From: Cololabis saira
Lineage: Eukaryota > Chordata > Actinopteri > Beloniformes > Belonidae
Direction of reading: 5' to 3'
DNA: 64,000 nucleotides
Assembly (NCBI RefSeq): GCF_033807715.1
Contig: NC_084607.1
Coordinates: 20,965,941-21,029,940 of the forward strand
Made by a program: the position numbers and the translations under genes
Notes under the pieces: model-generated
What the model was told of the DNA's origin: nothing
Seen by the model: only the letters and a program-made list of their open reading frames with translations
Database searches by the model: none
Shown here: one piece after another, positions 24,156-37,886 of the stretch
Numbering within the stretch: the first letter of the stretch is position 1
How the letters are laid out: every line of letters begins with the position of its first letter

Positions 24156-24582
24156 CATCCATCCATCCATCCATCCATCCATCCATCCATCCATCCATCC
24201 ATCCATCCATCCATCCATCCATCCATCCATCCATCCATCCATCCATCCATCCATCCATCCATCCATCCATCCATCCATCCATCCATCCATCCATCCATCC
24301 ATCCATCCACTGAGCTGTGATTGGGTGAGAGGGTGAGGGTACATCCTGGACAAACCACCAGTCTATCACAGAGCTACAGAGACAAACACGCAGGAGCACA
24401 CTCAAGCTAACACAGATGTTTTTGGACTGCAGGAAGAGGCCGGAGTACTCAATAAAAACCCACCTAGATGAGTCGAGAACAAGCCGACGCCTCACCGAGA
24501 GGCTCCGGATGACATTTGAACCAGGGGCCTTCTTGCTGTGAGGTAACTTTGCTAACTGCTACACTAAACCACCATGCCACCC
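24156..24582 (-). mobile_element. tRNA-like SINE with a (GGAT)n tail
   Basis: On the minus strand the element starts near 24582 with GGTGGTTTAGTGTAGCAG, similar to a pol III A box, followed by TTGCCTCACAGC-like sequence and GGTTCAAATGTC (about 24518), a decayed B box. It then carries the fish-SINE signature words AGTACTCCGGCC, AGTCCAAAAACATC and AGACTGGTGGTTTGTCCAGG. It ends in about 38 GGAT units (plus strand CATC, 24156-24309). This is a family I know from many teleost genomes, and the microsatellite is its 3' tail. Confidence 0.7.
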
Positions 24583-25795
24583 AGACTGAATCATAAATGT
24601 ATACCAATTCTATGTCAACCCCTAAAATTAACTTTGAGTTGCCAAGAAAACTGCATATATCATTTACATCATTTACGAACTTTGCATGAACTAAGGTGCC
24701 GAGGCTACATGTTAAATGGACGGCAGAGATCTCAGTGACTTACTGGAACATGAGAAAGGTGATCACTTCTTCTTCCCCTCCTTCTATAGTCTCTATGGCC
24801 ATTTCCTTCCATGCACATTTCTTCTCCCTCGCTGTCTCTACCTGTCTCATTTGCATAGGATGCCTTATTTGCATATATATGAGCTAAAGAGAAAGGGGAT
24901 TCATGCGCTGGAGAAAAGAAAGGGGGAAAGGCGAGATATGCAGGGAGGCGGCTGCTGATGAAAAGAAATGAAAAAAGGACCCTTTCAGGAGGAAACTGCA
25001 TCTGACTCCCCTCTCCCCACACTTTTTTTTTTTTTTTTTTTACCCTTTCTCTTTCAATTCTGTTCTCGCCCTTTAGGTCACACCTTAGAGAACGCCTGCA
25101 AAGGCCCCATTAACGTGAAATATCAGGCTGAGAGACAGGGGGGAGTCGAAAGAAAAGGAGAGAACAAATAACTGGTAAAAGAGCGAATGCAACACGGGTC
25201 AAGTAAGAGGAAAAAAAGAAAAGAATGAAGAAGAGAAAAAAAAAACCTGATAGATGAAAATAGTAAATGGGCTTGTTACACATCGCCCGTCTATTCCCTG
25301 CTGCAGCCCGGCCTGGTGTTGCTGCGGTGTTGTTGTTGCCGTGGTGGCGATGGATGGTTGCCTCGGCAGAGCAACATTGATTGGCTGTGAAGTAAGGCCC
25401 CGCCCTTTTTTACGCCCTACGGGGCCAGCTCTTTCCCTCCAGGAAGGACGGAACATGACAGGGCCCTCCCCTTCATTCATGCATGAGCACGCTCAGACAT
25501 TAAATATGCACAGTAAGGACGCAACAAAATGCCCTCATGCATCCTTATATTTTGAGGACCTTACTTGTAGAGGTCTACAGACCTCTTTCTCACACACATA
25601 GAGCATAAACAGATTTAGATAAATGGTCTGATATAATTCATAGGCTGTAAGCATGTGCACATATTTCATGTGCTCAGAAGATGCAGCAACCTCCACAAAA
25701 ATTAACAACGTCCTTCTTGCCTTCTCATCAGGCCAACCCAGACGCATCCCATACAATCTGCTGCTGATTACACTCACATACTCCAGCCCCCTGTA

Positions 25796-25960
<165 letters not shown>

Positions 25961-27753
25961 CCATATTTATCCTGCTCACGTTTGCTAATTGCATGCATCT
26001 AATAACCTGGTGCAGATAGAAAACAGAGCACCGCTCTTTCTAGTCTCTCATCCCCCGGTGGACAGAATCCAGACATGAGGCAAGTGCTCAAGCCAGGGAT
26101 ATGAAAAGGCATCTGGAGATAGCAGGACGGGAGACACAGATGTGTGCGTCTGTTTGCGTGTGTGTGTGTGTGTGTTTGTCCTCTAGTCCCCGTTTGATCT
26201 TTCCCACCGGGCCTGAAATGGCGTGGTGCACCAGCGGAGCTTACCGACGACAACCGCACACATAATCAGTAAGAATGCATGTGTACATACAAATTTCTCC
26301 CATCACGCCAAATGCCATCTTGTCTTTCTGTCTTTGTGAGTGCAGTCACACATGTGCGGTCACTCATGCGCGACTCGTCTCTGTGTATCATCAGAACTGG
26401 GTGTAGAGGACAGAGGTGGGGGGGGCGGGGGGGGGGGGGGTATGCAGGGTAACTGATGAAAGGTGGCAGGGGGTAAGGAGTGAAGATGAAAGCGTGGGGG
26501 GTGGGGGTGGGGGTGGGGGGCGGACTGAGGGTAAAAGGGCAACAGAGGGATGTGAGAAGGAGAAGGGGGAAAACACAGGGGAGACGATGTGCCGAACTGG
26601 GTTGAGGAAAAGAGGGAAGGACAGATGTGCTGACTGCTGATTGGACGGAGAACAAGAGGGGAAGCAAGGAAGAGGGGAGAAGAGAGAAAGAAAGAGCCTG
26701 TCACCTCTAGTCAGGGGCTATTAGCGGCAGCCGCAGCTCTGAGACACCATCCCTCATTCTGCTCTGCCAGCGCTGGCACAATTAGACACACACACATGCC
26801 CACACCTTCATGCACACGCTCACGCATCCATCTTTTCTTTCATGCATTTGTGTGGGTCCGAGACTAATTGAGTGTGTGTCTGAGCTCAGTGTTTTTCTCT
26901 CTCTATCTCTGTCTGCGGCGTCCGCGCGTGAGTGTGTGTGCATGTGTGTGTAATGAGGAGGGAAAGAGCGAATGTCCTTGTGTTTGATCTGCTTGTGCAC
27001 ATTCATCCATGTGTGTGTGCTTGTGCCACCGAGGGCCCGGCGCCCGGGCCTGAGAGTGAGTGATAGAGTCCATGCCAACTGGAGCTGCGTGCCACAGTCT
27101 CCACGCCTGCACCCGTGTCCTGCCACTGCCAGCGCCTCCGTCTCTCGTCTCTCTGTCTCAGTCTGTTGGCCTCTTCCTATTCCTTGTCCTCCCCTCTCAT
27201 CCCTTTTCATTTTCTTTAAATCTCTCCGCTCGTACTCCTCTCCACAACCCTTTCTTTTTCTGTTTTGGCTGGATGGCTGCGTCTTTCGCACCGTCTCTCC
27301 AGTGTTTTTTTTTCTGCTTTAATGTCTATGCCCATTCACTCCGGCCTTCTTATCCTCATATCTTTTTCATAGTTGGAGCTCTACCTGCCCTCTTCCTCTA
27401 ATTTCCCGTACCCGCAATGTCTCCTGAGGTCCATTTGATTTGTTGAGGGCAGATTTCAAAACAGTTTTTCTTTTTTCAGACCCCTGTTTTCATTTCCAGC
27501 TGAGAATTTTATTTTATTCAAGCTTTTTATACAATTCACCTTCATTTTTTTCCACGTCAATTATTTATTTTCCACATGCGGCCACTAGTGGCAGCTGTTT
27601 CCCATTTTTCAGTCCATTCATAACCCCCCTCAACACTTTACTCACCATACTTTATTTTCTACCTCTCTCCATCTCTGAGACGACTATATTTAGGGCTATT
27701 CAGGGCTCTCATCAGGGGGCTCATTATCCAACCCCTTCCCACTGCCGTCCTCG

Positions 27754-27889
27754 CCTTCCTTCCTTCCTTCCTTCCTTCCTTCCTTCCTTCCTTCCTTCCT
27801 TCCTTCCTTCCTTCCTTCCTTCCTTCCTTCCTTCCTTCCTTCCTTCCTTCCTTCCTTCCTTCCTTCCTTCCTTCCTTCCTTCCTTCCTT
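27754..27889. repeat. (TTCC)n microsatellite, about 34 units
   Basis: Uninterrupted CCTT tetramer array, polypyrimidine on the plus strand. Confidence 0.97.
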
Positions 27890-27993
27890 TCCCTTCCCCC
27901 CTCCTTCTCCTCAGCGGTGCATCTCCTCATTTCCATAGAGCCCTACAGCCTGCAGATCTGCCTGGCTCATATCTGCACCCACCAGGGGACGCG

Positions 27994-28032
27994 TACACAC
28001 ACACACACGCACACATGCACACATGCACACAT

Positions 28033-28065
<33 letters not shown>

Positions 28066-28103
28066 CACACATGCACACATGCACACATGCACACATGCAC
28101 ACA
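27994..28103. repeat. (CA)n with a regular ATGCACAC higher-order unit
   Basis: CA tract in which ATG interruptions recur every 8 bases on both sides of a pure CA core. Confidence 0.9.
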
Positions 28104-28689
28104 GGTTTGACACCGCACACGTCTTCAAACATGCCCATGCACCAACCATTTCTCAGTCCAGAAACATACAGGTCAAGGAAGGAAGATAAGCACGTGAAGA
28201 TGTATGAGCTTGCTTGCTCACATCAGTGAAACCACACTTTCATTTAGGGGACAATGAGAATTTTGCCCCCCGCTTTACTCCTTTTGCCATCTTCCTAGTT
28301 ATATTTCAGTAAATGTGTTTACAATCATTATCTATACATACAATAATGTCATTTGGATACAAATTACAAACTGTTGAGTCCTTAAAACCATTTGCTGGTT
28401 TCATTTATCAGGTCTTTCCAGTTTTGGCGCTGCGTGTGCTTCGCCATTGCTTCATACACACAGGGAGCCATTAACGGAGCGACCGAGGCCTATTCTTTCA
28501 CAGTCTCCCCTGCACATCTAGTGAGACAGAGCCGAGGGCTCTGCTGCTGGAGTCCAGAGGCTGATAAAAGTCAGAGCCCGTTGGATTGATCTAGGCTGCT
28601 GACCGCTGCTTCTTCCTGGCCATTTAACCAGGGTAGAGCTCATTAAGACTGGCTGGAGGTGCAGGAGGATTACCTTGTTAGGCTGTGCA

Positions 28690-28693
28690 TGTG

Positions 28694-28760
<67 letters not shown>
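28690..28760. repeat. (GT)n microsatellite, about 35 units
   Basis: GT tract with one C interruption near 28700. Confidence 0.96.
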
Positions 28761-28761
<1 letters not shown>

Positions 28762-28876
28762 TATCTGTAAAATTCATTATGTTTGTGTGCTTGAAAATTT
28801 TCTGCAGTTTCTGTGCAGTTTTACCTTCACATGTTTGAATGCAGCATTGCGCATGCAGAGGCACCTCGGGGGGCAT

Positions 28877-28911
<35 letters not shown>
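28877..28911. repeat. poly(G) run of 35
   Basis: 35 consecutive G residues after GCAT, ending before TAATAAG. Such runs are rare and easily mis-sized. Confidence 0.9.
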
Positions 28912-28912
<1 letters not shown>

Positions 28913-30002
28913 AATAAGACAGGAAGAGAAAGTCTCCTATTAGGCCACCAGCGGCTACAATATGCGTGTGATTGATTAAGAGTGAGGCAAAGATAGAAAA
29001 AGAGCCATGGACAGAATGAGAAGGAGGTTGATGGATTGAGCAGTGAACTGGGGCGGCTCGGGATCAGGCCCCTTGTAGGACAGCTGTCTGCTATCCTCAG
29101 GGAAAGGCCTTGCTTGTTATTTTAAGGAGGTGGGCTCTGGTGCTCACCTCTTTTAAAATAAATAGGAGCACGCTCTAACCTACACAAGTTATCACTGTAC
29201 AAATGAAGCTGGCAGCACATGGTACACCAGCAAGCACAGAGCTTTAGAGGTCTATCCGTCTCAGGTAATGGGCAAGCTCAACACCACAACACCAAACTAG
29301 GAGCACCTTTCTACAGTCTTATCTCTGTGTCTAAACGAAACATCTTGTGTCATAGCAATGCAAAAGTGTTTGCGTGTGAGCAGCCTCAATGTCTTTGTGT
29401 GGGTGTCTGCACATGATGATGTGTGTGCACTCGTGTGTGAGGCCGTGGAGACTGTGTGGCCTTGCGACTTAGGACGTATGACATTTGGCATACTACAGAG
29501 CCTGCAGTGTCTGCTCTCTGGGACCGGGCTTGCTCTCTGCTAGCATGGCAGCACGCCTCTGCTTGCACTCGTCACGTTGCATTTCGTCACATTGTAGTCC
29601 TTCTCTCTCGAGCTCTCATACTCCCCCTGTCTTTCCCTTTTTCATCGTCTTTCAGTCATTCTCCATTTTTAGTTCTTGGACCAGTTTCACCTTTCTTTTT
29701 TGCTCTCATTTCCCTAAACTCTGATGCATGTTTTGTTTCCATTTTTGCCTCTTGCATAACTTTGTTTCTTACTTGTCGTTTTATTTCGCCTTGCCTCCAC
29801 CATGTCACCTTTCCTGCTCTTTTTTTTTTCGTTCTGCCTGGTGCTTTCCTCATTTCTTTTCCTTCTTTGTCAAAGTATACTCTTCCTTCCCTCCTCTTAT
29901 CCCGTGCTGCTTCGCAGCTCACAGCAGGCCAATGTCTTGCGTCAGTTCTTTCCTGTTGGCTCAATATTTTCAAGCAGGTAAGCTGGGTTTCTATTAGGCG
30001 GG

Positions 30003-30004
<2 letters not shown>

Positions 30005-30049
<45 letters not shown>
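30005..30049. repeat. (GT)n microsatellite
   Basis: Uninterrupted GT tract of about 22 units. Confidence 0.95.
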
Positions 30050-30051
<2 letters not shown>

Positions 30052-30867
30052 TGTGTATGTCTCAATGCACGTTTGTTTACAAAGAAAGCTGTGGGAGGGT
30101 CACTTTATGAGTCCTGGTGTGTCTGAGAGTGTGCATTCACTCAAGTCCACACCCACATGCTGGTAAACACACAAACTAGTGCGCGCACACATCTGCTCTG
30201 TGAGAGGGGCCCGCCGCCATGCACGCTCCCGCAGCCCACAGATAAACAAGTGTGCTCACATCTTCCAGGAAGTAACCATGGTAACCGTCGCTCCCTGCCT
30301 CTCTTTCCCTTTCTCCCTCTGGTTCACGCCGTCTCTTTCTCCCTCTATCTCTGACTGAGCTGCCTGGTTGGCTGGCTGTCCTGGAGGCAAGACAATAGCG
30401 GGTTTCAAGGCCAATGTCACTTTTTACTCTCCCTATTCCCCCTCTCTCTCTCTCTCTCTTTTTTCTCTCTCACTCTCCCCACTTTTGTTCCCCATCCTCT
30501 CTCCAGCTAGCCACATAGGGAAAACATGAAAAAAAAAAACTGCTTCCTGTACTGATAAAGGTGATGTCACAGGTGGGGCGGCAGCTATGCATAGCGGTCC
30601 TGAGGAAACATGAACAACTGCAATGTATTTAGAATTTTTTTTCTCTTTGCAATCCTGCCCCATCTCCTTCCTCCTCCCCCCACGCCTCCCCTTGCCGTCT
30701 CTTTTTTGTATAATGTGGCCAATTGCCTTCTTCCCTTTGTAGGGCGCGAGAGGAAAAGGGGATTTCATGCAGGCTAACTAAGCCCCTAATCCTCTGTTTC
30801 ATGCCAGTCTCCCTGTCTCACTCTGTCTATTTTTGGTTTACTGAAACTCTTGCCTTTTTACCAAGAT

Positions 30868-30912
30868 GCAGTGGTGGAAAGAAGTACTTAGATCATTGCA
30901 TTTAGTTAAGAT
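30868..30912. repeat. fragment of a fish MITE (CAGTGGTGGAAAGAAGTACT end)
   Basis: The words CAGTGGTGGAAAGAAGTACT and TTAGTTAAG resemble the end of a very common teleost MITE. Only this end is present and I saw no partner terminus. Confidence 0.4.
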
Positions 30913-31445
30913 GGATTTGGAGCTGTGTTTGGGTCAGCCTGATGGCTGTAAGACCACTTATCGAGGCTTATTTGTCTGTGGTGGATTATGGGAATGCCAC
31001 TGATATGCATGCATCGCTGCAATCAACACAGTTTAACTCCACAACATGTAATAGCTACTTTGGTCCACGATGCAGGAAATAAGTTTCAAAAGGCTCAATA
31101 TTTTTAAAATGATTGTAATTTCAAGGTTCCAAAGTCACCAGATTCCTATAAAAACACGATATGCCTGGATTTCACATTATATTACTGTCACAAATGAATG
31201 TGTGCCACTAATAACATTCAAAAAATATTTGTAAGGGTGTTGGAGGGGATGGTGTGACAAATTTGTAATTGTTTAAGCAACTGGAACCCCAATGTGACCA
31301 AGCATTTATTTAATTTCCTGGTTTTGCCTAGATATAAAAACTACTGTTTGGTTTAAAACTAAAATAATTAAATAAATTAAATAAAACATATATAAATACT
31401 ATGTGCTAAACACTACCCTGTACAAAATAATGGATGAGGACACTG

Positions 31446-32040
31446 CTATCACATGTTCCAAGTGTCACAACCCTGCCACGAGACTTGCATCGAACACAAG
31501 ACTAACCGAACCGCACTGAGGTTCACCACAGAGCTTAAAACGCTTCCAAACACAATTTCCATTCTGGAAGAAGAAGCGGTCGAAGTGGTAGAAGGTTCAA
31601 AATACCTGTGTGTATTTTACTTCTCAAGGAAGCTTAGGTCTCTCTGTTTTTGTGGAGCGGTGTTTCTTCTATAAGTCTGTCGTTGAGGGCCCAGTTTGAT
31701 CTGCTGTCATCTGTTTGGGGCAGCGGCGTCATGGCCAGTGACTCAAAGAAAAAGAACAAACTGATAAAGAAGGCTGACTGTGGTGGGGACGGTTCTGGAG
31801 GCCCTGGAGCTGATTGTGGAGAGAAGAACGTCGAAGAAGCTGAACGTCTATAATGGGTAACACTGCACATCCTCAATATCACACTGTGTGTGGGGATGTC
31901 TTCAGAGACTTCAGATATCTTTCCTGTTAAAGGCTATAACCTTCCACAACCACCCTTTATCCTGACTATATTAATGATTGAGTTACTGTTATAAAACACA
32001 ATTTCTCTTTGGGGATATATCAAGTATTATTGGACTGAAT
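31446..32040 (+). mobile_element. 3' end of a non-LTR retrotransposon (LINE), reverse-transcriptase relic
   Basis: Broken frames on the plus strand read typical fish LINE RT C-terminal words: LPNTISILEEEAVEVVEGSK (about 31541-31600), SRKLRSL (about 31624), and KKKNKLIKKADCGGDG in another frame (about 31748-31795). After this comes a 3' region ending in the words TTTCTCTTTGGGGATATATC and AAGTATTATTGGA near 32005-32035, like the 3' tail of Rex/L2-type fish LINEs. It is 5'-truncated, as is normal for LINE copies, and contains stops and shifts. The clade is uncertain. Confidence 0.6.
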
Positions 32041-32680
32041 TAGGTTCAATTGCAGGTTGTGTGCTCAGATTGGATAAAACCTGTTGATTCAATCCCTTTC
32101 GCACTAATCTATTCATCATCTACTTTAATCTTATCCACTGACCTACAGCATATTATAGAAAAATTAAGGGAATGTATGGTCCAATCCAATACAAAATAAT
32201 GATCAGATGAGATCCTTTAGAAACTACCTGAATCTAAATGAGCTGGTTTTGCTTCACAAAATTGAGTTGCAAAAATGCTTAATGAAAGGATTGGGTTTTT
32301 CAACACAGTTTCTTTATTTTTTTCTTTCCTTAAAATAACAATAATAATACAAAAATCTTGAATTATTGTGCTAAGAAAGAATGTTATTGACAGTGGTTTC
32401 CATATGATGAAGTGAATTTGAAGCCATGGCCGTGTGCTTTCTTCTAAAGTGGAAAACAGCTGATCATTGATGTAATCAGTCTGAATTACCTGTTTGCTGT
32501 GTTGCAGAGCTTTCCTTTCCTGCGAATGTAAAATCTTTTTCCAAAATTTTTCTGTGTCCAATCCTTCCCTTTATACAAGATACCTATTTAAATACAGTAC
32601 ACACACTACTCACTACTAGAAGCATGGAAGCAACTTTTCACAAAGGAGACTCAAGAATCTTTTGTTGTAATGCTCCCTCC

Positions 32681-32736
<56 letters not shown>

Positions 32737-32737
32737 G
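32681..32737. repeat. (CTGT)n microsatellite, about 14 units
   Basis: Uninterrupted GTCT tetramer array. Confidence 0.97.
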
Positions 32738-34194
32738 ATGTCTTGCATGCCCTGGATGACTTCAGTTCAGACATTCGTTCTGTCCTGGAAGTGTGCAGGA
32801 AGGCAAAGGGAGAAATGAAGAGAGGGAGAGTGCTGTCAGCCACTCTCCCTAAACATCTAATAGGTTGCCCGGCTGAACTGACATTTGAAGAATTCAGGAG
32901 CATTAGTTTCGAAAGGAAAGAAAAAAAAGAGAGAGACAAGACAGAGACCGAGGAGAGACGTTAGGTATGCAGGAAGTGTGCTGAACAGCTGGTGGCGAAT
33001 CTGTCAATGTATCCACACCACAAGGCCTCATCTCTTCTATGATCTCCACCTGCACACGCCCGTACAGTCTGTCTATATCTTACTATCTAGCCCAGGGAGG
33101 GGAGAGGGGAAGGACAGGGATGGAAGGAAGACGGAGGAAAAGAGTTGGGGGTTTAGCCTGGGAGGGCTGAACGGGCAGGTAAGACATGGAGGAAAATGAG
33201 ATGAGCCAAAGAAAAGGGATCAAAGCTAAGGAAAGAGGATAATCTCTGTGTTTAATTCAAGGTAATTCCTGCAGCAGACAGATGTGTGAGATCAGAGAAA
33301 GACAGTGATAAATAACAAGATGGACATTGAGACAGTGAGACACATGAACTAATATGAAGAAAGACAATCACATGGACAGGCAGACAGACTGAAAATAATC
33401 AGGATTCCCAACAACTCTGTTACACCCACCTTGGAGCCACATTTTACTAAGCACAGAGACACAAAGGACTTGAACCTCTCACAGTCCCCTTTAAACTCAA
33501 TTTATCTTATATCATTTACCGGTCTTCCTTTTTTAGTGGTAGACTTTCACAGTTCCCATTTCAATCTATTATGAGCCATTGAGGGTAATTTCTTTTGAAC
33601 TGCTGCAGCTCGTGAACTGAAGTGAGACTGCATTGCTGCGCTGGCTCTGGCCAGTCACAGGAGCTGAATGAAAACAACTACAGCCGTCAGATGGGACTGC
33701 ATCCAATCACATGCTCTAGATTCTAGACTCACTCAGGACACCGTAGAGGAGGAAGACAAGTCATGCTACAGCCACTTGTGTTAACTTAGTAATGTCGGTA
33801 CACGATCAAGCAAGACAGCTGATGTTTTCATTCATCTGCCTGTAAAAATTAACATTTGTACTTGGCTAAATGAGACAACCTTTTCCAACCAAAAACTGAA
33901 TCACAATGAATCTGTGAACACATATGGCCCAGGCTGCCGTCAATTTGCTCAGATCTATCCAAATTTGTGAAGGTTTAGGGTTGTCTGTGGAGTCTTGAGT
34001 TTCATTTCTTGTGTTTTACTTGGTTCTTTAGTTTTAGTTTTGTGTTTGTGACTTGTTTCCTGTTGTATTTTTCTTGACTTCCCATGATTCTGATTGTTTG
34101 CGCATGTGTCTCATCAGCCCTAGATTATATTGCCTTGTCTTTCCCAAGAGCCAACAATCTAACTTACAGGTTGAGGTTCATGAGGAACTAAGTT

Positions 34195-34690
34195 ACATTG
34201 CATTTTCTTGACGGCCGCTAGAGGCTGGCTGTCAAACTGTCCAACTTTAGAGCAGAAACAGACATATTTACAGCTTGGTTTAAAAAACTGTTTTGGTTTC
34301 AATCATTTGATTTCACACCCATGACAACTCTGAGCGGGGTGAATTTTTTGTACCATTGTAAGAGAATTCATATAATGCAATGAATTTATTTCTAATATGA
34401 TTGATTGGCAGTTGGCTCAGCCAATGGCTAGCCATTATCACTTACTCAGCTGTAATCGTCATGCAACCGCACTTAATGAAGCAACCAATCATTTGTATTA
34501 CCCCAGCATCAGCTAAACGTGACTGTCATTTTTGATTTCACCGTCGAGTCAACATGTTAAACGGTGTATTCAGCTGTAAATGTCTGACGGCAGCTCTGCA
34601 GATATTTCGACAGGATTTGGCTGAAGGAGCTGGAAGCAAAGCTAACTTTTATTGACGTGAGGTGTGTGTGTTCCCATCAGTTTCTTGAGC
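34195..34690. repeat. possible degenerate interspersed repeat
   Basis: Starts with CCGCTAGAGGCTGGC and includes GAGCAGAAACAGACATATTT, TGACAACTCTGAGCGGGGTG and CATGCAACCGCAC. I associate these words with a dispersed repeat in percomorph genomes. No terminal structure was found, so the call is weak. T/G-rich sequence on either side (about 33980-34140 and 34740-34880) may be a disrupted LTR-like repeat. Confidence 0.3.
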
Positions 34691-36136
34691 AAAATGGCTG
34701 GGTTTTGTGACCTAATGCTTCGTCGATTGTTTTATAGAGTCTGCGGTATTTCCCTTCCTACCTGCTAGTCCGTTTGTCTTTCACTCCTGTGTGTTTGCCT
34801 GTTTTAGGTCATCTTTTGGATCTCCTCTGTTTTCTGTTAGTTTTTTTGTACTCATATTTTGGATTCTGCTTTTGCAGATCTTTTTGTGAAGATGAAGGAC
34901 TTTACATTACTCATATGGATCTGCTACACCAAATAATGCTGTTTTCAAATGGCCCTTTATCAAAATTTGGATCTGAAACAATCCCATTTTATAAAATGTA
35001 TCTATGACAAAAGCTGGGCATGTAAAACATTTATTCCTTGCTGAACAGGCTATGTTTCATATGGAAGGTAATGGCAAAACAACAAATATTTATTACCTAA
35101 ACCTCACAGATGCTTGATAAGTATGAGGGTACATTAACATAAAATCCTAAATCTTACTATTTAATGTTCATAATTCTACCTTCAGTGTAACAGACAACTT
35201 GTAATGAGCTTACAGTCATCATTTCAGAGTGAGAAGATAAAAATGACCAAAACTTTGTGCATAAACAAGCACTTGGCTTCGAAAGGCTCTTTATTCACTG
35301 CAAATCCCTTGACAATTTGTCAGGAGACTATCTCAGACACAAGCAGCAACAATGTCAGCTATTTTCATGACATATCCACAACACATTCAGACAAATAATG
35401 CCTAAGTGGATAATAAAAAAAATAAAAACTTCAGCGAAACGTGTACAAAACATGGTTTTCTTGAATATTAGTGTCATAGTTATTTTCCGAGTAAGTTCGT
35501 GCAGACCCTCACACAAACTCCCTCCCCTTACCAACTGCCATGGGCTATATTTAACGCATTCACACTCACGTACACAAAACACCTGCAGACATGTGTGTGT
35601 ATGTGAGGGCACTGGTCAAACAGACATCCTGGGAAGCAGACCCAGCAGAGATAGTGATAATTAGTTTATAATAAAGTGTTGAGACAGTGGGATGTCTGTA
35701 AATACATGTGTCTATCATCTGAGCGAGTGTCTATGATTTCATGTCTGCACTAAAACTGAGCTGCAAGAGGTGGTTGTGCATATGTATACACACCTATAGC
35801 TGCATGTGTATGCACATGCAATCCATATCTGTGGATGAGCGTGTGTGTGGGGAGGTGATAAGCACCTGAGCCCTGAGGCAGCCTTCAGATTTCCCCTCAC
35901 GTCCTCGGTGAAATCAGCCCAATCACTGCACTGTCATCTGCCTGCCACCAGAGAGAGGCCTGCGCCGCATACTGACAAGCTCATTTGCCTAGCGGTACGC
36001 GCACTCACATGCATACACACTCGTACATGCCCGTGCACACATGAACAAGCGCTCACTCACGTATGCCCTCCAGGCTTACCACTTTCTCCCAAAATTGAGT
36101 TCAAACAGAACCGCTGCTGAAGACATTTGTTGGATG

Positions 36137-36153
36137 TTTTTTTTTTTTTTTTT
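36137..36153. repeat. poly(T) run of about 17
   Basis: Visible homopolymer. Confidence 0.85.
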
Positions 36154-37499
36154 CTGTGCAGGAGAGAAATGCTTCCTTCTTGATTCATAGGCAAATTGAA
36201 GTGTCATTGTTCAGCAGGATGGAGCCCGACTGCCAGCTGAAAGCTTTAACCCCAACCACATCATCAAATAACTTATTACCGCTCAGATAAACACCCTCGC
36301 TTTATGAGCTGCATTAAAAATTCACCTGCTGTGGATGGCAGAGGAAGCTTTGCATGGATTTCAAACTGCTGACTTGAATCTGATATTATCACTATGTTGG
36401 CAATAATAATAAACATAATGGAAAATATTCAGCTATTCGATGCATTGCATTGGTGTAATTTTTTCCCCATGTGGTCTGAAGATGACAGGGTTCAGGTTTA
36501 AGAATCGCAAGATGATAGTCATCTAGTTTTATCAAATGGTAACCTAAATCCAAATAATGTACTACAGATGGAAAGGTTCAAAAACAGTTTTAAAAATAGG
36601 ATAATTGTCCAGATGTTTTACAGACGTCCCCCCTCTATGATGTCCATTGGACACTAGCTGTCCTTTTTTTTAAAATGTGAGATAAAAATATACGTGTCTA
36701 CGCTGACTATAAATTGCTTTTTGTAAGTCTTCACAAGCACAAAAGATTTGTTGAGTTTTTAAACAATGTGTCCATGTTAAAAGCTCATCATATTTTCCAT
36801 TATGTAAAATTTCTATTTAAAGTAACTAGCAACTAAAGCTGCACACTGAAGTAGACATTGTAACATTTTCCTCTGATGTAACAGTGTATATAAAAAAACC
36901 CCATTAAAATAGAAACACATCCTCAGAATAGTGCTAAAGGTGAGTAGATTGTGTAAATGTACGTAGCTTATTTCATGACAACTTGAATATTCAGTGCACG
37001 TGTCATTACCAGATGCAAAGGCATTGCCACAAGCACATACTCTCACTGCCTCCTCAAACACACACAGCTTGGTGTGATATCCTCATGACCTAAAACTGTC
37101 CCAAAAGCAACAGAAAGAGACAGGAAACAGACAGAGGGCACACAGGGAGAGGGGAACATTAGCGCCACGCACGACCGAATGGACAGGCGTCAGCGTGAAT
37201 GTCTCTCTGTGTTCACTGGGGTGCGCGATCGAGAAAGACGAAACATGGAGAATATATTCATTCGGATGTTTATTCCCGTGTGCGTTTTTGTCCGTGCATG
37301 GTGGCTGGAGCCACACAGGGCTGCTCCTCCGTCAGTTTGATTAGAGGCTGTGCTGAGAGAGCAGGGATGGAGAGAGCAGAGGGAGAGATAGAAAGATGGG
37401 GGGAGACGGGCAGAGATCTTGGAGGGAGGTGGAGGATTTGAGAGATGGAGTCTTCAAGGAGCAGGAGTCCACGAAGATGCGGTATTTTTGTCTCCCTCG

Positions 37500-37503
<4 letters not shown>

Positions 37504-37542
<39 letters not shown>
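37504..37542. repeat. (CA)n microsatellite
   Basis: Uninterrupted CA tract of about 19 units. Confidence 0.95.
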
Positions 37543-37544
<2 letters not shown>

Positions 37545-37635
37545 ACACACATACCCAAGGGTACAATGAGGTCATTTTAGCCCTGACTAACCCTCATGCC
37601 GACGTCAACGCTTCGGTTTCACATGAGCACAACAC

Positions 37636-37797
<162 letters not shown>

Positions 37798-37834
37798 CTC
37801 ACCTTGTCTCTCCTTTCTTACCCTAAAAGAGGAC

Positions 37835-37836
<2 letters not shown>

Positions 37837-37878
<42 letters not shown>

Positions 37879-37886
37879 CGTGCGTG
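37837..37886. repeat. (TG)n microsatellite ending in GCGT units
   Basis: TG tract in opposite orientation to the AC tract 40 bases away. Confidence 0.95.

Noticed and set aside
24156..24309. Repeated MDGW or HPSI peptide frames
   Set aside because: Translations of the (CCAT)n SINE tail.
27440..28189. 249-residue open frame, plus strand
   Set aside because: It crosses the (TTCC)n and (CA)n arrays, giving repeated LPSF and Thr-His runs. Not a gene.
29456..30166. 236-residue open frame, plus strand
   Set aside because: Pyrimidine-rich intronic sequence ending in a (GT)n tract. Phe/Ser/Leu composition only, no recognisable family.
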